Source of the DNA: DATKMG01 sp035541995
Lineage (GTDB): Bacteria > Acidobacteriota > Terriglobia > Versatilivoradales > Versatilivoraceae
Assembly (NCBI GenBank): GCA_035541995.1
Contig: DATKMG010000532.1
Span: 1 to 21,666 of the forward strand
Direction of reading: 5' to 3'
DNA length: 21,666 bases
A model generated the notes under the pieces. It was not told the DNA's origin, did no database searches, and saw nothing but the letters and a program-made list of their open reading frames with translations. Made by a program: the position numbers and the translations under genes. Shown here piece by piece: positions 7,512 through 15,170 of the stretch (position 1 is the stretch's first letter; each line of letters starts with the position of its first letter).

Positions 7512-8300
7512 TCAATCTTCCGTCAACTTCATTTCAAAACGGCACACACTCACTCCTTTGCCGTTTTCATCGTTAATCTCCATTTCCACTCCATTGATAC
7601 GAACATCGCCCGATGCGGTTTCGAATTTGGCGGGGATCTGGGTAATGAACTTAGACAAAACGATATTCCGATCCACCCCAATCACCGATTCATGAGGTCC
7701 CGTCATCCCCACATCGGTAATATAAACCGTTCCCTCAGGAAGTAGTCTCTCATCGGCGGTTGTGACATGAGTATGAGTCCCAATCACCGCAGAGACCTTG
7801 CCATCGAAGTACCAGCCCATTGATTGTTTCTCGGCGGTGGCTTCAGCATGGAAATCAACGACGATGACCTTGATGTTCGGCTTCAACTCTTGCAGGAGAG
7901 CCTCGCAGGTCCGAAAAGGACAATCAGTGGGGGGCATAAACACGCGTCCCTGGAGATTGATGACTGCAAAAGGGACACCATTGCGGGCGACACCCTGGTA
8001 AAGACCTTTGCCAGGCACAGCAGGGGGGTAATTCGCGGGGCGGAGCAAGCGTGGCTGAGAATCAATATAATCCAGGATTTCTTTCTTGTCCCAAACGTGG
8101 TTTCCCGATGTGAGAACGTCGATGCCCAAGCTCAAAAGCTCGTGGGCCAATGGAGGAGTAATTCCGTTGCCTCCCGCGCAGTTCTCGGCGTTGGCAATAC
8201 AGAGATCGATCCTGCGGGCCTCAAGAATCCCGCGCAGGTGACCTTTCAGGGCGTTCCTGCCGGGCCGGCCGACAATATCTCCAATGAACAGTACTTTCAT
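7512..8300 (-). CDS. ymdB: YmdB-family metallophosphoesterase (TIGR00282)
   Basis: 262 residues, family length. Members are dinuclear-metal phosphodiesterases; the Bacillus YmdB hydrolyses 2',3'-cyclic nucleotides and affects biofilm choice. Metal ligands are visible in order: D8 in FIGDIVGRPGR, E39-N40 in NAENCAGGNGIT, N67-H68 in TSGNHVWD, H151 in DFHAEATAEK, and H176/H178 in GTHTHVTTAD. It lies directly downstream of rny, the same neighbourhood as in Firmicutes, which suggests a shared role in RNA turnover. The gap to rny (8301-8483) holds an imperfect inverted repeat; the gap to ffh is only 18 bases. Confidence 0.95.
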   Translation of the reverse strand: MKVLFIGDIVGRPGRNALKGHLRGILEARRIDLCIANAENCAGGNGITPPLAHELLSLGIDVLTSGNHVWDKKEILDYIDSQPRLLRPANYPPAVPGKGLYQGVARNGVPFAVINLQGRVFMPPTDCPFRTCEALLQELKPNIKVIVVDFHAEATAEKQSMGWYFDGKVSAVIGTHTHVTTADERLLPEGTVYITDVGMTGPHESVIGVDRNIVLSKFITQIPAKFETASGDVRINGVEMEINDENGKGVSVCRFEMKLTED

Positions 8301-8357
8301 CCTTTTGAAGGTGCGCCCAGGTCAACATAGCACCTGCTCCGAAGCCGTGGATCAATT

Positions 8358-8469
8358 GGGGAATAGGGTCTAGGGGCTGGACTGGAATCCAATCGGCTAG
8401 TCTCCATTGAGACTGTCTTGGCAAGTCTAACGCTATTCCTCTATCCCCTGCCCCTATTCTCTATTCCCC
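8358..8469. repeat. Imperfect inverted repeat between rny and ymdB
   Basis: The 20-base arms 8358-8377 (GGGGAATAGGGTCTAGGGGC) and 8450-8469 match at 17 of 20 positions as reverse complements, separated by 72 bases. The right side also contains CTATTCCTCTATCCCC (8433-8448), the same oligonucleotide style as the repeat between pheS and pheT. In the transcript the arms could form a long stem between the rny stop and the ymdB start. Confidence 0.5.
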
Positions 8470-8483
8470 AGAATATCTCTCCC

Positions 8484-10049
8484 TCAACGCGCGTACTCAA
8501 CCACTCGCATTTCCCGGATGACGGTGACTTTGATCTGGCCGGGATATTGAAGTTCACTCTCAATTCTTCGTGCAATGTCTTTGGAAAGCCAGAGAGCCTG
8601 TTCGTCGCTAACCTTGTCACTTTCGACCATGATGCGAATCTCCCGGCCGGCCTGGAGGGCATAGCACTTGGAAACCCCCTCGAATGAATCTGCAAGGTGC
8701 TCCAACTTCTCCAGGCGCTTGACATAGGTCTCAAGGATTTCCCGCCGGGCCCCAGGACGAGCTGCGGAAAGCACATCGGCAATTTGTATTAACTGCGCCT
8801 CAATGCTGTGAAACTCCACGTCAAAATGATGGGCCTCGATAGCGTGAACAACTTCTTCACTCTCTCCGCATTTCCTGGCAATTTGGACTCCCAGCTGAAC
8901 GTGAGTCCCCTCAACTTCCCGGTCAATAGCTTTCCCGATGTCGTGAATCAAACCAGCCCGTTTGGCAATGACGGTATTGACCTTCAGCTCAGATGCTATC
9001 ATCCCAGCAAGGTAAGCTACTTCCTTTGAATGGTTTAGCACATTTTGACCATAACTGGTACGGTACCTCAGGCGGCCCAACAGCTTAATAATCTCAGGAT
9101 GAAAGTCGTGAATCCCGAGTTCAAGTGCGGCCGCTTCACCTTCCTGTTGGATTTTGATCTCCAGCTCTTTCTTGACCTTCTCCACGACCTCTTCAATGCG
9201 GGCTGGATGGATCCGGCCATCACTGATTAACTTTTCGATGGCCATTTTTGCCACTTCGCGGCGAATTGGGTCGAACCCCGAAAGAATAATAGCCTCAGGT
9301 GTGTCGTCGATAATGAGATCAACACCCGTGGCTACTTCAAGGGCACGGATGTTGCGTCCTTCTCGACCGATGATCCGGCCCTTCATTTCGTCGCTGGGGA
9401 GGTCTACGACGGAGACGGCGGTTTCAACGACGTGCTCGCTGGCACAGCGTTGCATTGAGACAGTCAGGATCTTCTTTGCTTCTTCTTGAGCCGAAGCCTT
9501 GGTTTCTTCCTCAATGCGTTTTAAGACAAAAACCGATTCTTTGCGGGCATCGGCCTCCATCTGCTTCGTCAAATACTTTCTGGCATCCTCCGCAGTCATT
9601 CCGGAAATGACTTCCAGCTGGTGCTTTTGTTCAGCCCAGAGGTCACGAATCCTTTTCTCGTCATGGTTCAGAGTTCGTTCTTTTTCACTAAGCCGTCTTT
9701 CTTTGTGTAAGAACTCCTTTTCCTTTTGGGCTAGACTGGCGTCTTTTCTTTCGAGTTGCTCTTCCTTTTGACTTAACCGTTTTTCAAGGTTCTGAAGCTC
9801 GACTTTTCGATCTTTCGTCTGCTTTTCGACCTCCGCACGAAGTCCGAGGGCCTTGTCCTTGGCTTCTAACAATGATTCGCGCTTGATGTTCTCGGCTTCT
9901 CTCTTGGAGTTTTCGACAATCTTCTGGGCGGTCTGTTCTGCGGCTTTGATGGATCCCAGAGCCCGTTTCGCTTTGAGAAGCACCGCAGACAAGAGGAGAA
10001 TAATCACCAGGCATACTGCGAGTGCCGTAATGTAAATCACGGGGTTCAT
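8484..10049 (-). CDS. rny: Ribonuclease Y
   Basis: 521 residues, standard length. RNase Y is a membrane-bound endoribonuclease that starts mRNA decay. The sequence shows an N-terminal transmembrane helix (about 4-25), a long charged coiled coil (about 30-200), a KH RNA-binding domain with GRIIGREGRN (224-233), and an HD domain with the metal-binding pair H369-D370 in LIHDIGK. AGGAGAG three bases before ATG fixes the start. It follows the 6S RNA and zapA and precedes ymdB on the same strand; the ~490-base upstream gap suggests that it may have its own promoter. Confidence 0.98.
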   Translation of the reverse strand: MNPVIYITALAVCLVIILLLSAVLLKAKRALGSIKAAEQTAQKIVENSKREAENIKRESLLEAKDKALGLRAEVEKQTKDRKVELQNLEKRLSQKEEQLERKDASLAQKEKEFLHKERRLSEKERTLNHDEKRIRDLWAEQKHQLEVISGMTAEDARKYLTKQMEADARKESVFVLKRIEEETKASAQEEAKKILTVSMQRCASEHVVETAVSVVDLPSDEMKGRIIGREGRNIRALEVATGVDLIIDDTPEAIILSGFDPIRREVAKMAIEKLISDGRIHPARIEEVVEKVKKELEIKIQQEGEAAALELGIHDFHPEIIKLLGRLRYRTSYGQNVLNHSKEVAYLAGMIASELKVNTVIAKRAGLIHDIGKAIDREVEGTHVQLGVQIARKCGESEEVVHAIEAHHFDVEFHSIEAQLIQIADVLSAARPGARREILETYVKRLEKLEHLADSFEGVSKCYALQAGREIRIMVESDKVSDEQALWLSKDIARRIESELQYPGQIKVTVIREMRVVEYAR

Positions 10050-10261
10050 GGTCTCTCCTAAATCTACTAGAATCCAGGAAAAGCTTTCCCTGGAAGCTGA
10101 ATTGGAAGGGGTATCCTTGCCTGTGCGAACATCCTAATGTGTTGGTCATGCCGGTTGACCCCTTCCTTAAGAATGGATAGATGAATTGAGTAAGTCAGGT
10201 AGACACTTCGTGGATCTACACTTGTACAGTTTATCGAAAAGCCGGGAATAAAGAAAGAGAA

Positions 10262-10440
10262 GAAGAACGGTCTACCTTAAAGGAAGGAGGCAAAACCCCG
10301 CTCTGCCGTGAGGCACTCTATTTGAACCTGGTTACCAGGTGGGTGCCATGCTCTTACATTAGGGATCTTCACATGGTGAAGCTCACACACCGTAAAGAGA
10401 CTACAGCTCCCAAACAAATAGGTGTTGGTACAAATATTGA
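10262..10440 (-). ncRNA. ssrS: 6S RNA (SsrS)
   Basis: The minus strand of the zapA-rny gap has the hallmarks of 6S RNA, which mimics an open promoter and binds sigma-70 holoenzyme. Its 3' half contains GGCACCCACCTGG then AACCAGGTTCAAA, a hairpin of ACCTGGT/ACCAGGT (10326-10340), then GTGCCTCACGGCAGAGCGGGG, close to the conserved GGTTCAA...CGGCA part of known 6S RNAs. GCTGT on the 5' side can pair with ACGGC on the 3' side as closing stem, and GGCAC can pair with GTGCC. A CTTCAC-CAT-GTGAAG hairpin sits on the 5' strand (10367-10381). The position beside zapA is the same as in many Proteobacteria. The ends are approximate; about 180 bases is the usual length. Confidence 0.72.
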
Positions 10441-10540
10441 AATGCCTTCACTAACATCGCAGGGCAAACGACATTTTATTTAATCCCGGCTGGTGGGTCA
10501 AGGGGTATTTCAATGAAGCTGGATCCCATAGCAGCATTCA

Positions 10541-10834
10541 TCACTTCTTCAATACATGATCCAGCTGCCTTGAGCACTCCGCACTTCTTTCATAGATGAA
10601 AGAATTCAACTTCTTAGCACTCTCTCTCTCTTGGAATAGCTCGTCCGCGATGTTCAACGCCGCCATCACTGCCACCTTTAACGAATCGGCCGTCATGCTT
10701 GAGCCCGAAATCTCTCGCATTTTCCTGTCAACGTAGGCTGCCAGTTCCTTGATGTAGTCGGATTCCATACTTCCTTTGATCAAGTAAGACTGGTCGCAGA
10801 TCTCAACGCGTGTTGAATCTTCAGGATTTCGCAT
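10541..10834 (-). CDS. zapA: Cell division protein ZapA
   Basis: 97 residues, normal for ZapA, which binds and bundles FtsZ at the division ring. The N-terminal part (RVEICDQSYLIKGSMESDYI) is the ZapA globular head; YIKELAAYVDRKMREI and LKVAVMAALNIADELFQERE are the conserved segments that lead into the coiled-coil tail. The Shine-Dalgarno AGGAGA overlaps the end of the preceding coiled-coil gene but stands 13 bases from ATG. Between them lies GGGG-TTTT-CCCC, a self-pairing 12-mer that would shorten the distance if folded. The gene ends ahead of the 6S RNA. Confidence 0.93.
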   Translation of the reverse strand: MRNPEDSTRVEICDQSYLIKGSMESDYIKELAAYVDRKMREISGSSMTADSLKVAVMAALNIADELFQERESAKKLNSFIYERSAECSRQLDHVLKK

Positions 10835-10851
10835 GGGGAAAACCCCTCTCC

Positions 10852-11103
10852 TTACAATGCGACCTTTTCGAGGTTTTGCAGGATGGATTCCACCCTGTCT
10901 CGAACCAGGTCCTTCTCTTTTCGATGCTCCTGGAGTTCAGCCTGGAGGCGGTCATTTTCCGTTTGGGCTTGTTCGAGCTGAGACTTCGCTTTCAAGAGAT
11001 CCTTTTCCAATGACTCTTTCTGAAGCTTGACAGCTCGAAAGAGTTCAATTACCCGATAGACTTTGTTCTCTAGTTCGGTGAATTTGTCCAATGCGTTTGT
11101 CAC
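10852..11103 (-). CDS. ZapB-like coiled-coil protein
   Basis: 83 residues from a GTG at 11103, one base after the pheT stop, with AGGAG inside the last pheT codons at the right spacing; an earlier GTG at 11124 would overlap pheT and lack a ribosome site. The whole protein is predicted coiled coil (LDKFTELENKVYRVIELF, ENDRLQAELQEHRKEKDL). Length, layout and pieces resemble E. coli ZapB (81 residues, beginning with FEKLEAKVQQAID and holding ENNHLKEQQ near its end). ZapB binds ZapA and stabilises the Z ring, and the next gene here is zapA. Coiled coils converge easily, so homology remains tentative, but the pairing with zapA supports a division role. Confidence 0.7.
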   Translation of the reverse strand: MTNALDKFTELENKVYRVIELFRAVKLQKESLEKDLLKAKSQLEQAQTENDRLQAELQEHRKEKDLVRDRVESILQNLEKVAL

Positions 11104-11104
11104 T

Positions 11105-13162
11105 CTAACTCCTAAGTTCGGCACCGACTTCAGCTTTCAGGTGCTCCAGGATGCTCTCCAACATGTGATTGACCTCTTCTTCGACCAGGGTCCGTTCCAG
11201 GGACTGAAAGAGGAGGGTAAAAGCAATTGCTTTCTTGCCTAGTGGTAGATCTTCCCCCTTGTACACGTCGAAAGGATAGATCTTTTGAATCTCGAGGAGC
11301 CCCAGACTCTTGATGGTCGCTTCAATCCGACCATAGTCAATGGTTTGGTCTACAATTATCGACAGATCTCGCTGAATGGCCGGAAATCTTGGAATCTCTG
11401 AAAATCCTCTTTCTGGCACCTCCAGGTCGTACCAATGGGCCAAGCGAAGCTCCGCGACAAAAACCGGTTGCCTGATTTTGTACGCGTCGCAGACTTCTGG
11501 ATGGAGTTGCCCCAAAATCCCAAGTTCTCGACCTTGGCAGGATATTTTAGCAACCACTCCCGGTTGATAGTAGCCGGGTCTCTCACTTTCCCCAGGGCTT
11601 GTGAACTTGGCGTCGTCCACTGGTACAGACAGGGAAGAAAGGAGTGCTTCAAGGTCCCCCTTTAGATCAAAAAACTGGAACGGCCGTTGAGGACAGTGGA
11701 CATTTCTATCCTGAGCATTTCCCGTCAAGATCAGTCCTAGCATCAGGGATTCTTCCGGCTGATGGCAACAACTATGAAACACCTTCCCGGATTCATATAA
11801 CCGAACTGTCTTCGTTCCACGATTATAATTTCGCAGTAGTGAACCTAAGAGACCCGGCACCAGCGAGGTCCGCATCACACCCATTTCTGACGAGAGCGGG
11901 TTTACCAGCGGAACCGGCTCGGCCTGGCTGAACCTCCGGGTTTCGTCCTCACTGACGAACGAGTATGTGAACGTTTCAGAATAGCCGAGATGCAGCAATT
12001 TTTCCTTAATCGGAATATCGCGCAGGTATTCCGGTCGGCAATGCACCTCACCCTTCCAGTAAGGAAGGTTAGATGGGAAATTGCCATAACCAAAATGGCG
12101 AGCTACTTCCTCAATCAAATCGATTTCTCGCTCAATATCCAGCCGAAAGGTCGGCAACGCTACTTCCCACCCTTCAGATGTCACCCGAAGAACACGCAAT
12201 TCCAATCGATTTAACAAGTCTTCCACTCTTCCTGGATCCAGGTCAATTCCCATGACTTGGGAGATTCTGGCCTTTCGAAGGAAGATGGTCGCCCGGCTAA
12301 CGGGCCGCGGGTAAACATCCACCACGCCAAGTAGTACTTCCCCTCCCGCCAACTGTCCGATCAACCCGGCAGCCCGATCCAAAGCCACCACAGTCGCAGA
12401 GATATCGGCCCCTCTCTCAAACCGATGAGAAGCTTCTGTGTGCATGCCCAGTTCTTTGGCGGTCTTTCGGACGCTGACCGGGTCAAACCAGGCGCCTTCC
12501 AATAGGACGGTGGACGTGGCATCGCTAATCTCACTTTCGAGGCCTCCCATAATGCCGGCAAGCGCAACGGGCCGATTTTGATCAGCGATCACGAGCATCC
12601 CCGCCGAGAGTGTTCGGTCCTCTCCATCGATAGTGACCAGTCTCTCCCCTTTGGAAGCTTCCCTAACTATGATTCGACAAGCGTCGATCTTATCAAGGTC
12701 AAAGGCGTGTAAGGGGTGGCCCAACTCCATTAACACAAAGTTCGTTACATCGGCCACATTATTAATCGGGCGAATTCCCACTGACTCGAGCCGATGAACA
12801 AGCCAGGCGGGAGAAGGAGAAACCTTGACTCCTTTGATCACCCGGGCTGAATATCGTGAACACAGCTGTGGAGCAGTAATCTGCACCGATACAGCTCCGG
12901 CGGCAGGGGGGAGGGATTCCTGCAAACATCTCTCTACCTTCTTGAGTGGTTTGCCATAGAGCGCTGCCACTTCTCTGGCTACGCCCAAATGGCTTAGACA
13001 GTCGGGGCGGTTCGTGGTCAGATCGAGGTCCAAGACATGATCGTACGCGCCGGACTCAACGGTCTCAACCGCAATACCACTGTTGGTCAGATCATCAGCC
13101 AGTTGTTGAGGGCTCGCTTCAAAATCAACAAAATCTCCGAGCCACTGGTAACTGATCTTCAT
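11105..13162 (-). CDS. pheT: Phenylalanyl-tRNA synthetase beta subunit, short form
   Basis: 685 residues against about 790-805 in most bacteria. With PheS it charges tRNA-Phe as an alpha2beta2 enzyme. The start MKISYQWLGDFVDF is typical, but at residue 38 the sequence jumps from ETVESG straight to DHVLDLDLTTNRPDC. The ~110-residue tRNA-binding (EMAP/OB) domain normally between these points is missing. The following parts are intact: B3/B4 editing region (about 100-280), B5, the catalytic-like core, and the C-terminal FDX-ACB domain (PRFPAIQRDLSIIVDQTIDY to the end) that holds the anticodon stem. No frameshift is seen, so this is a natural short form. It follows pheS after 120 bases that contain an inverted repeat. 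Confidence 0.96.
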   Translation of the reverse strand: MKISYQWLGDFVDFEASPQQLADDLTNSGIAVETVESGAYDHVLDLDLTTNRPDCLSHLGVAREVAALYGKPLKKVERCLQESLPPAAGAVSVQITAPQLCSRYSARVIKGVKVSPSPAWLVHRLESVGIRPINNVADVTNFVLMELGHPLHAFDLDKIDACRIIVREASKGERLVTIDGEDRTLSAGMLVIADQNRPVALAGIMGGLESEISDATSTVLLEGAWFDPVSVRKTAKELGMHTEASHRFERGADISATVVALDRAAGLIGQLAGGEVLLGVVDVYPRPVSRATIFLRKARISQVMGIDLDPGRVEDLLNRLELRVLRVTSEGWEVALPTFRLDIEREIDLIEEVARHFGYGNFPSNLPYWKGEVHCRPEYLRDIPIKEKLLHLGYSETFTYSFVSEDETRRFSQAEPVPLVNPLSSEMGVMRTSLVPGLLGSLLRNYNRGTKTVRLYESGKVFHSCCHQPEESLMLGLILTGNAQDRNVHCPQRPFQFFDLKGDLEALLSSLSVPVDDAKFTSPGESERPGYYQPGVVAKISCQGRELGILGQLHPEVCDAYKIRQPVFVAELRLAHWYDLEVPERGFSEIPRFPAIQRDLSIIVDQTIDYGRIEATIKSLGLLEIQKIYPFDVYKGEDLPLGKKAIAFTLLFQSLERTLVEEEVNHMLESILEHLKAEVGAELRS

Positions 13163-13181
13163 AGTGCTTCTAATAGGAGAA

Positions 13182-13284
13182 AGGAATTAGAGGATAGGCG
13201 ATGGGGAATTGTAGGCCCAAAGTAATCACAGATCAGCGAATCGTAGAGTGAGTAACCATCCCTATCCCCTATCCTCTATCCCCT
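13182..13284. repeat. Imperfect inverted repeat between pheS and pheT
   Basis: The 26-base arms 13182-13207 and 13259-13284 match at 21 of 26 positions as reverse complements without gaps. The shared core is TAGAGGATAGG with flanking GGGGATAGGG. The right arm runs into the pheS stop codon. The same sequence style occurs between rny and ymdB, so this looks like a dispersed intergenic repeat, able to fold into a long stem in the pheST message. Confidence 0.55.
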
Positions 13285-14305
13285 AGAACTGTTCCAGGAA
13301 TCGTAGATCGCTCTGGTAGAAGTGCTGAATGTCATTGATGGAGTACTTTACCATGGCAAATCGTTCCACACCCAATCCGAACGCAAATCCGGTAAACCGC
13401 TCAGGGTCATAGCTTACATAAGAAAAAACGGCAGGATCCACCATTCCGGAGCCCAAAACTTCGATCCAACCACTCAGCTTACACACACGGCACCCCTGAC
13501 CGGAACAGAAGATGCACGAGATATCTACCTCAGCACTGGGCTCGGTGAAAGCAAAGTAACTGGGTCGAAAGCGCACCTTGATTTTCTCGCCGAAGAATGC
13601 CTTCAAGAAGTACTCCAATGTTCCTTTGAAATCGGCGAATGTAACTCCTTCGTCCACTGCCAGCCCTTCAATCTGCTGAAAATTTGGGGAGTGAGTGGCA
13701 TCCGGGTTGTCACGACGGAAGACTTTTCCCGGACAGATAATACGCAATGGCGGCCTGCGCTTTTCCATCACCCGAATTTGTACCGGGGAAGTGTGGGCCC
13801 TCAAGAGTAGCGAATCCGAAATATAGAACGTATCCTGGGAATCTCGCGCCGGATGATGTTCCGGGATATTGAGCGCTTCGAAATTGTAATAAGTCGTTTC
13901 GATTTCCGGGCCGTCTTCAATCGAGTAGCCAATGGAGTGGAAGATCTCTTCGATCTCTTTTCGGACCAGGGTCAGAGGATGTCTATGCCCCAAAGGAATC
14001 CGAATTCCAGGCAAGGTAATATCGACTCGCTCCCGGGCCATTCGTTCGCTCAGGGCCCATGATGCAAGGTCGCTGGTTTTTCTCTCGATAGAACTCTCGA
14101 CCTCTGCCTTGAATTCATTGAGAAAGCGGCCAGCCTCCCTGCGCCCGTCATCCGGGAGCTGTCGGAGTTCTTTCATGAGCAGGGTCACGGCCCCGTTCTT
14201 TCGACCCAGGTACTTGTCGCGGAGGGTAGCCAGGGCCTCAGCTGAGCTGACGGTCTCCAGCTCCAAAAGAAATGCTTCATGAGTCCGTCTGATCTTATCG
14301 ATCAT
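13283..14305 (-). CDS. pheS: Phenylalanyl-tRNA synthetase alpha subunit
   Basis: 340 residues, normal length. It is the catalytic class II subunit of PheRS. The N-terminal coiled coil (1-90) contacts tRNA; the core contains HPLTLVRKEIEEIFHSIGY, motif 2 FRRDNPDATHSPNFQQIEGL and motif 3 in FGLGVERFAMVKYSI near the end. SYDPERFTGFAFGLG carries the alanine/glycine seen in the phenylalanine pocket. The gene lies 205 bases after rplT, and this leader holds a Rho-independent terminator, so read-through or attenuation probably controls pheST. The Shine-Dalgarno before ATG 14305 is weak. Confidence 0.98.
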   Translation of the reverse strand: MIDKIRRTHEAFLLELETVSSAEALATLRDKYLGRKNGAVTLLMKELRQLPDDGRREAGRFLNEFKAEVESSIERKTSDLASWALSERMARERVDITLPGIRIPLGHRHPLTLVRKEIEEIFHSIGYSIEDGPEIETTYYNFEALNIPEHHPARDSQDTFYISDSLLLRAHTSPVQIRVMEKRRPPLRIICPGKVFRRDNPDATHSPNFQQIEGLAVDEGVTFADFKGTLEYFLKAFFGEKIKVRFRPSYFAFTEPSAEVDISCIFCSGQGCRVCKLSGWIEVLGSGMVDPAVFSYVSYDPERFTGFAFGLGVERFAMVKYSINDIQHFYQSDLRFLEQF

Positions 14306-14347
14306 CTAAGAATTGTCACTCTTCAGGATACCGATGGAGGACGTTAC

Positions 14348-14370
14348 AAAAAAAGGGGCTTGAAGCCCCT
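14348..14370 (-). terminator. Rho-independent terminator/attenuator in the pheS leader
   Basis: On the minus strand AGGGGCT-TCA-AGCCCCT (14370-14354) forms a perfect 7-bp GC-rich stem followed directly by a run of U. It lies between rplT and pheS, both essential and in one direction. It either ends the thrS-rplT transcript with a new promoter for pheST or, as in E. coli, acts as an attenuator with conditional read-through. Confidence 0.75.
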
Positions 14371-14371
14371 A

Positions 14372-14407
14372 TCACACGAATCGTTTCCTTTTGAAGTAAT
14401 CACCCAT
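14372..14407 (-). promoter_or_regulatory. Possible Phe leader peptide ahead of the pheS terminator
   Basis: A short frame reads MGDYFKRKRFV and stops with UGA one base before the terminator stem. Its second Phe codon is two codons before the stop, so a ribosome paused there would cover the 5' arm of the hairpin and allow read-through. E. coli has the Phe-rich pheM leader in the same place. Only two Phe codons are present and no well-spaced Shine-Dalgarno is visible. Upstream, AAUCCCU (minus strand, 14418-14412) could pair with the 5' arm AGGGGCUU, leaving one bulged C, as an alternative antiterminator. Confidence 0.3.
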
Positions 14408-14510
14408 CTTCAGGGATTTTCAAAGCATCGCTCCCCCGCTGGTAATTCCATACAAAGACAAAAAATGTACCAAACCCTAGTCTGGATTACTCCGGTGGTA
14501 GCTTTCAGAT

Positions 14511-14870
14511 TCAGGCGGCAAGGACTTCTTTGGCGGTGTCGGCCAATTGGGCAAAAGCGGTTGGATCCTTTACCGCCATGTCTGCCAGGATTTTACGATC
14601 CAGGGTAACCCCCGCTTTTTTTAACCCATGGATCAAACGGTTATAGGAAATGCCGTTGAGCTTAGCAGCTGCTCCTATCCGGACGATCCAAAGCCGGCGG
14701 AAATCTCTCTTGCGCACCCTACGGTCGCGAGCTGCATATTTCAAGGCCTTGTTGACCGATTCGGCGGCGGCCCGATACAACTTGCTTTTCGTGCCGCGAT
14801 AACCGGAGGCCTGCTTAAGTAGTTTGCGCCGATGGTCACGGCGACTGGTTCCACGTTTAACTCTCGCCAC
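14511..14870 (-). CDS. rplT: 50S ribosomal protein L20
   Basis: 119 residues, normal length. L20 is an early-assembling large-subunit protein that binds 23S rRNA and in E. coli also represses its own operon. The basic N-terminal arm (MARVKRGTSRRDHRRKLLKQ) and the globular core (RLWIVRIGAAAKLNGISYNR, LIHGLKKAGVTLDRKILADM) are fully conserved. The start codon is GTG, with AAGGAG eight bases upstream. It lies 55 bases after rpmI in the infC-rpmI-rplT cluster. Confidence 0.98.
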   Translation of the reverse strand: MARVKRGTSRRDHRRKLLKQASGYRGTKSKLYRAAAESVNKALKYAARDRRVRKRDFRRLWIVRIGAAAKLNGISYNRLIHGLKKAGVTLDRKILADMAVKDPTAFAQLADTAKEVLAA

Positions 14871-14925
14871 TGCAGATTCTCCTTAGTCAGAATTCTTCAG
14901 CATCCGTATCAACTTGCCCCTCTGG

Positions 14926-15123
14926 TTAGGAATAGGGCAACATCAGTCGAACTCTACCCCTGTCGGAGTGGCTAACCAGATCCGACTGATCCAGATTCCT
15001 TTTCCGCTTAGTGGTTTTCTTTGTCAATATGTGGCGCGCATGCGAATGTCCTCTTTTGAATTTCCCTGAAGCAGTCACAGAAAACCGCTTTTTCGCGCCT
15101 TTGTGGGTTTTTAGTTTAGGCAC
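14926..15123 (-). CDS. rpmI: 50S ribosomal protein L35
   Basis: 65 residues, highly basic, normal length. PKLKTHKGAKKRFSVTASGK and RGHSHARHILTKKTTKRKR are the L35 signature. It starts with GTG preceded by AAGGAG. It is the middle gene of infC-rpmI-rplT, 47 bases after infC. Confidence 0.97.
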   Translation of the reverse strand: MPKLKTHKGAKKRFSVTASGKFKRGHSHARHILTKKTTKRKRNLDQSDLVSHSDRGRVRLMLPYS

Positions 15124-15170
15124 AAAGATTCTCCTTCATCCGATTCTCAAAGCCAACCTACCAGACTCAG

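Noticed and set aside
7824..8330. 168-residue plus-strand open frame opposite ymdB
   Set aside because: It is a shadow of the conserved metallophosphoesterase with no motif of its own.
14306..14510. T-box riboswitch in the pheS leader
   Set aside because: The conserved T-box antiterminator sequence (AGGGUGGNACCGCG type) is absent; only a terminator and a short frame are seen.
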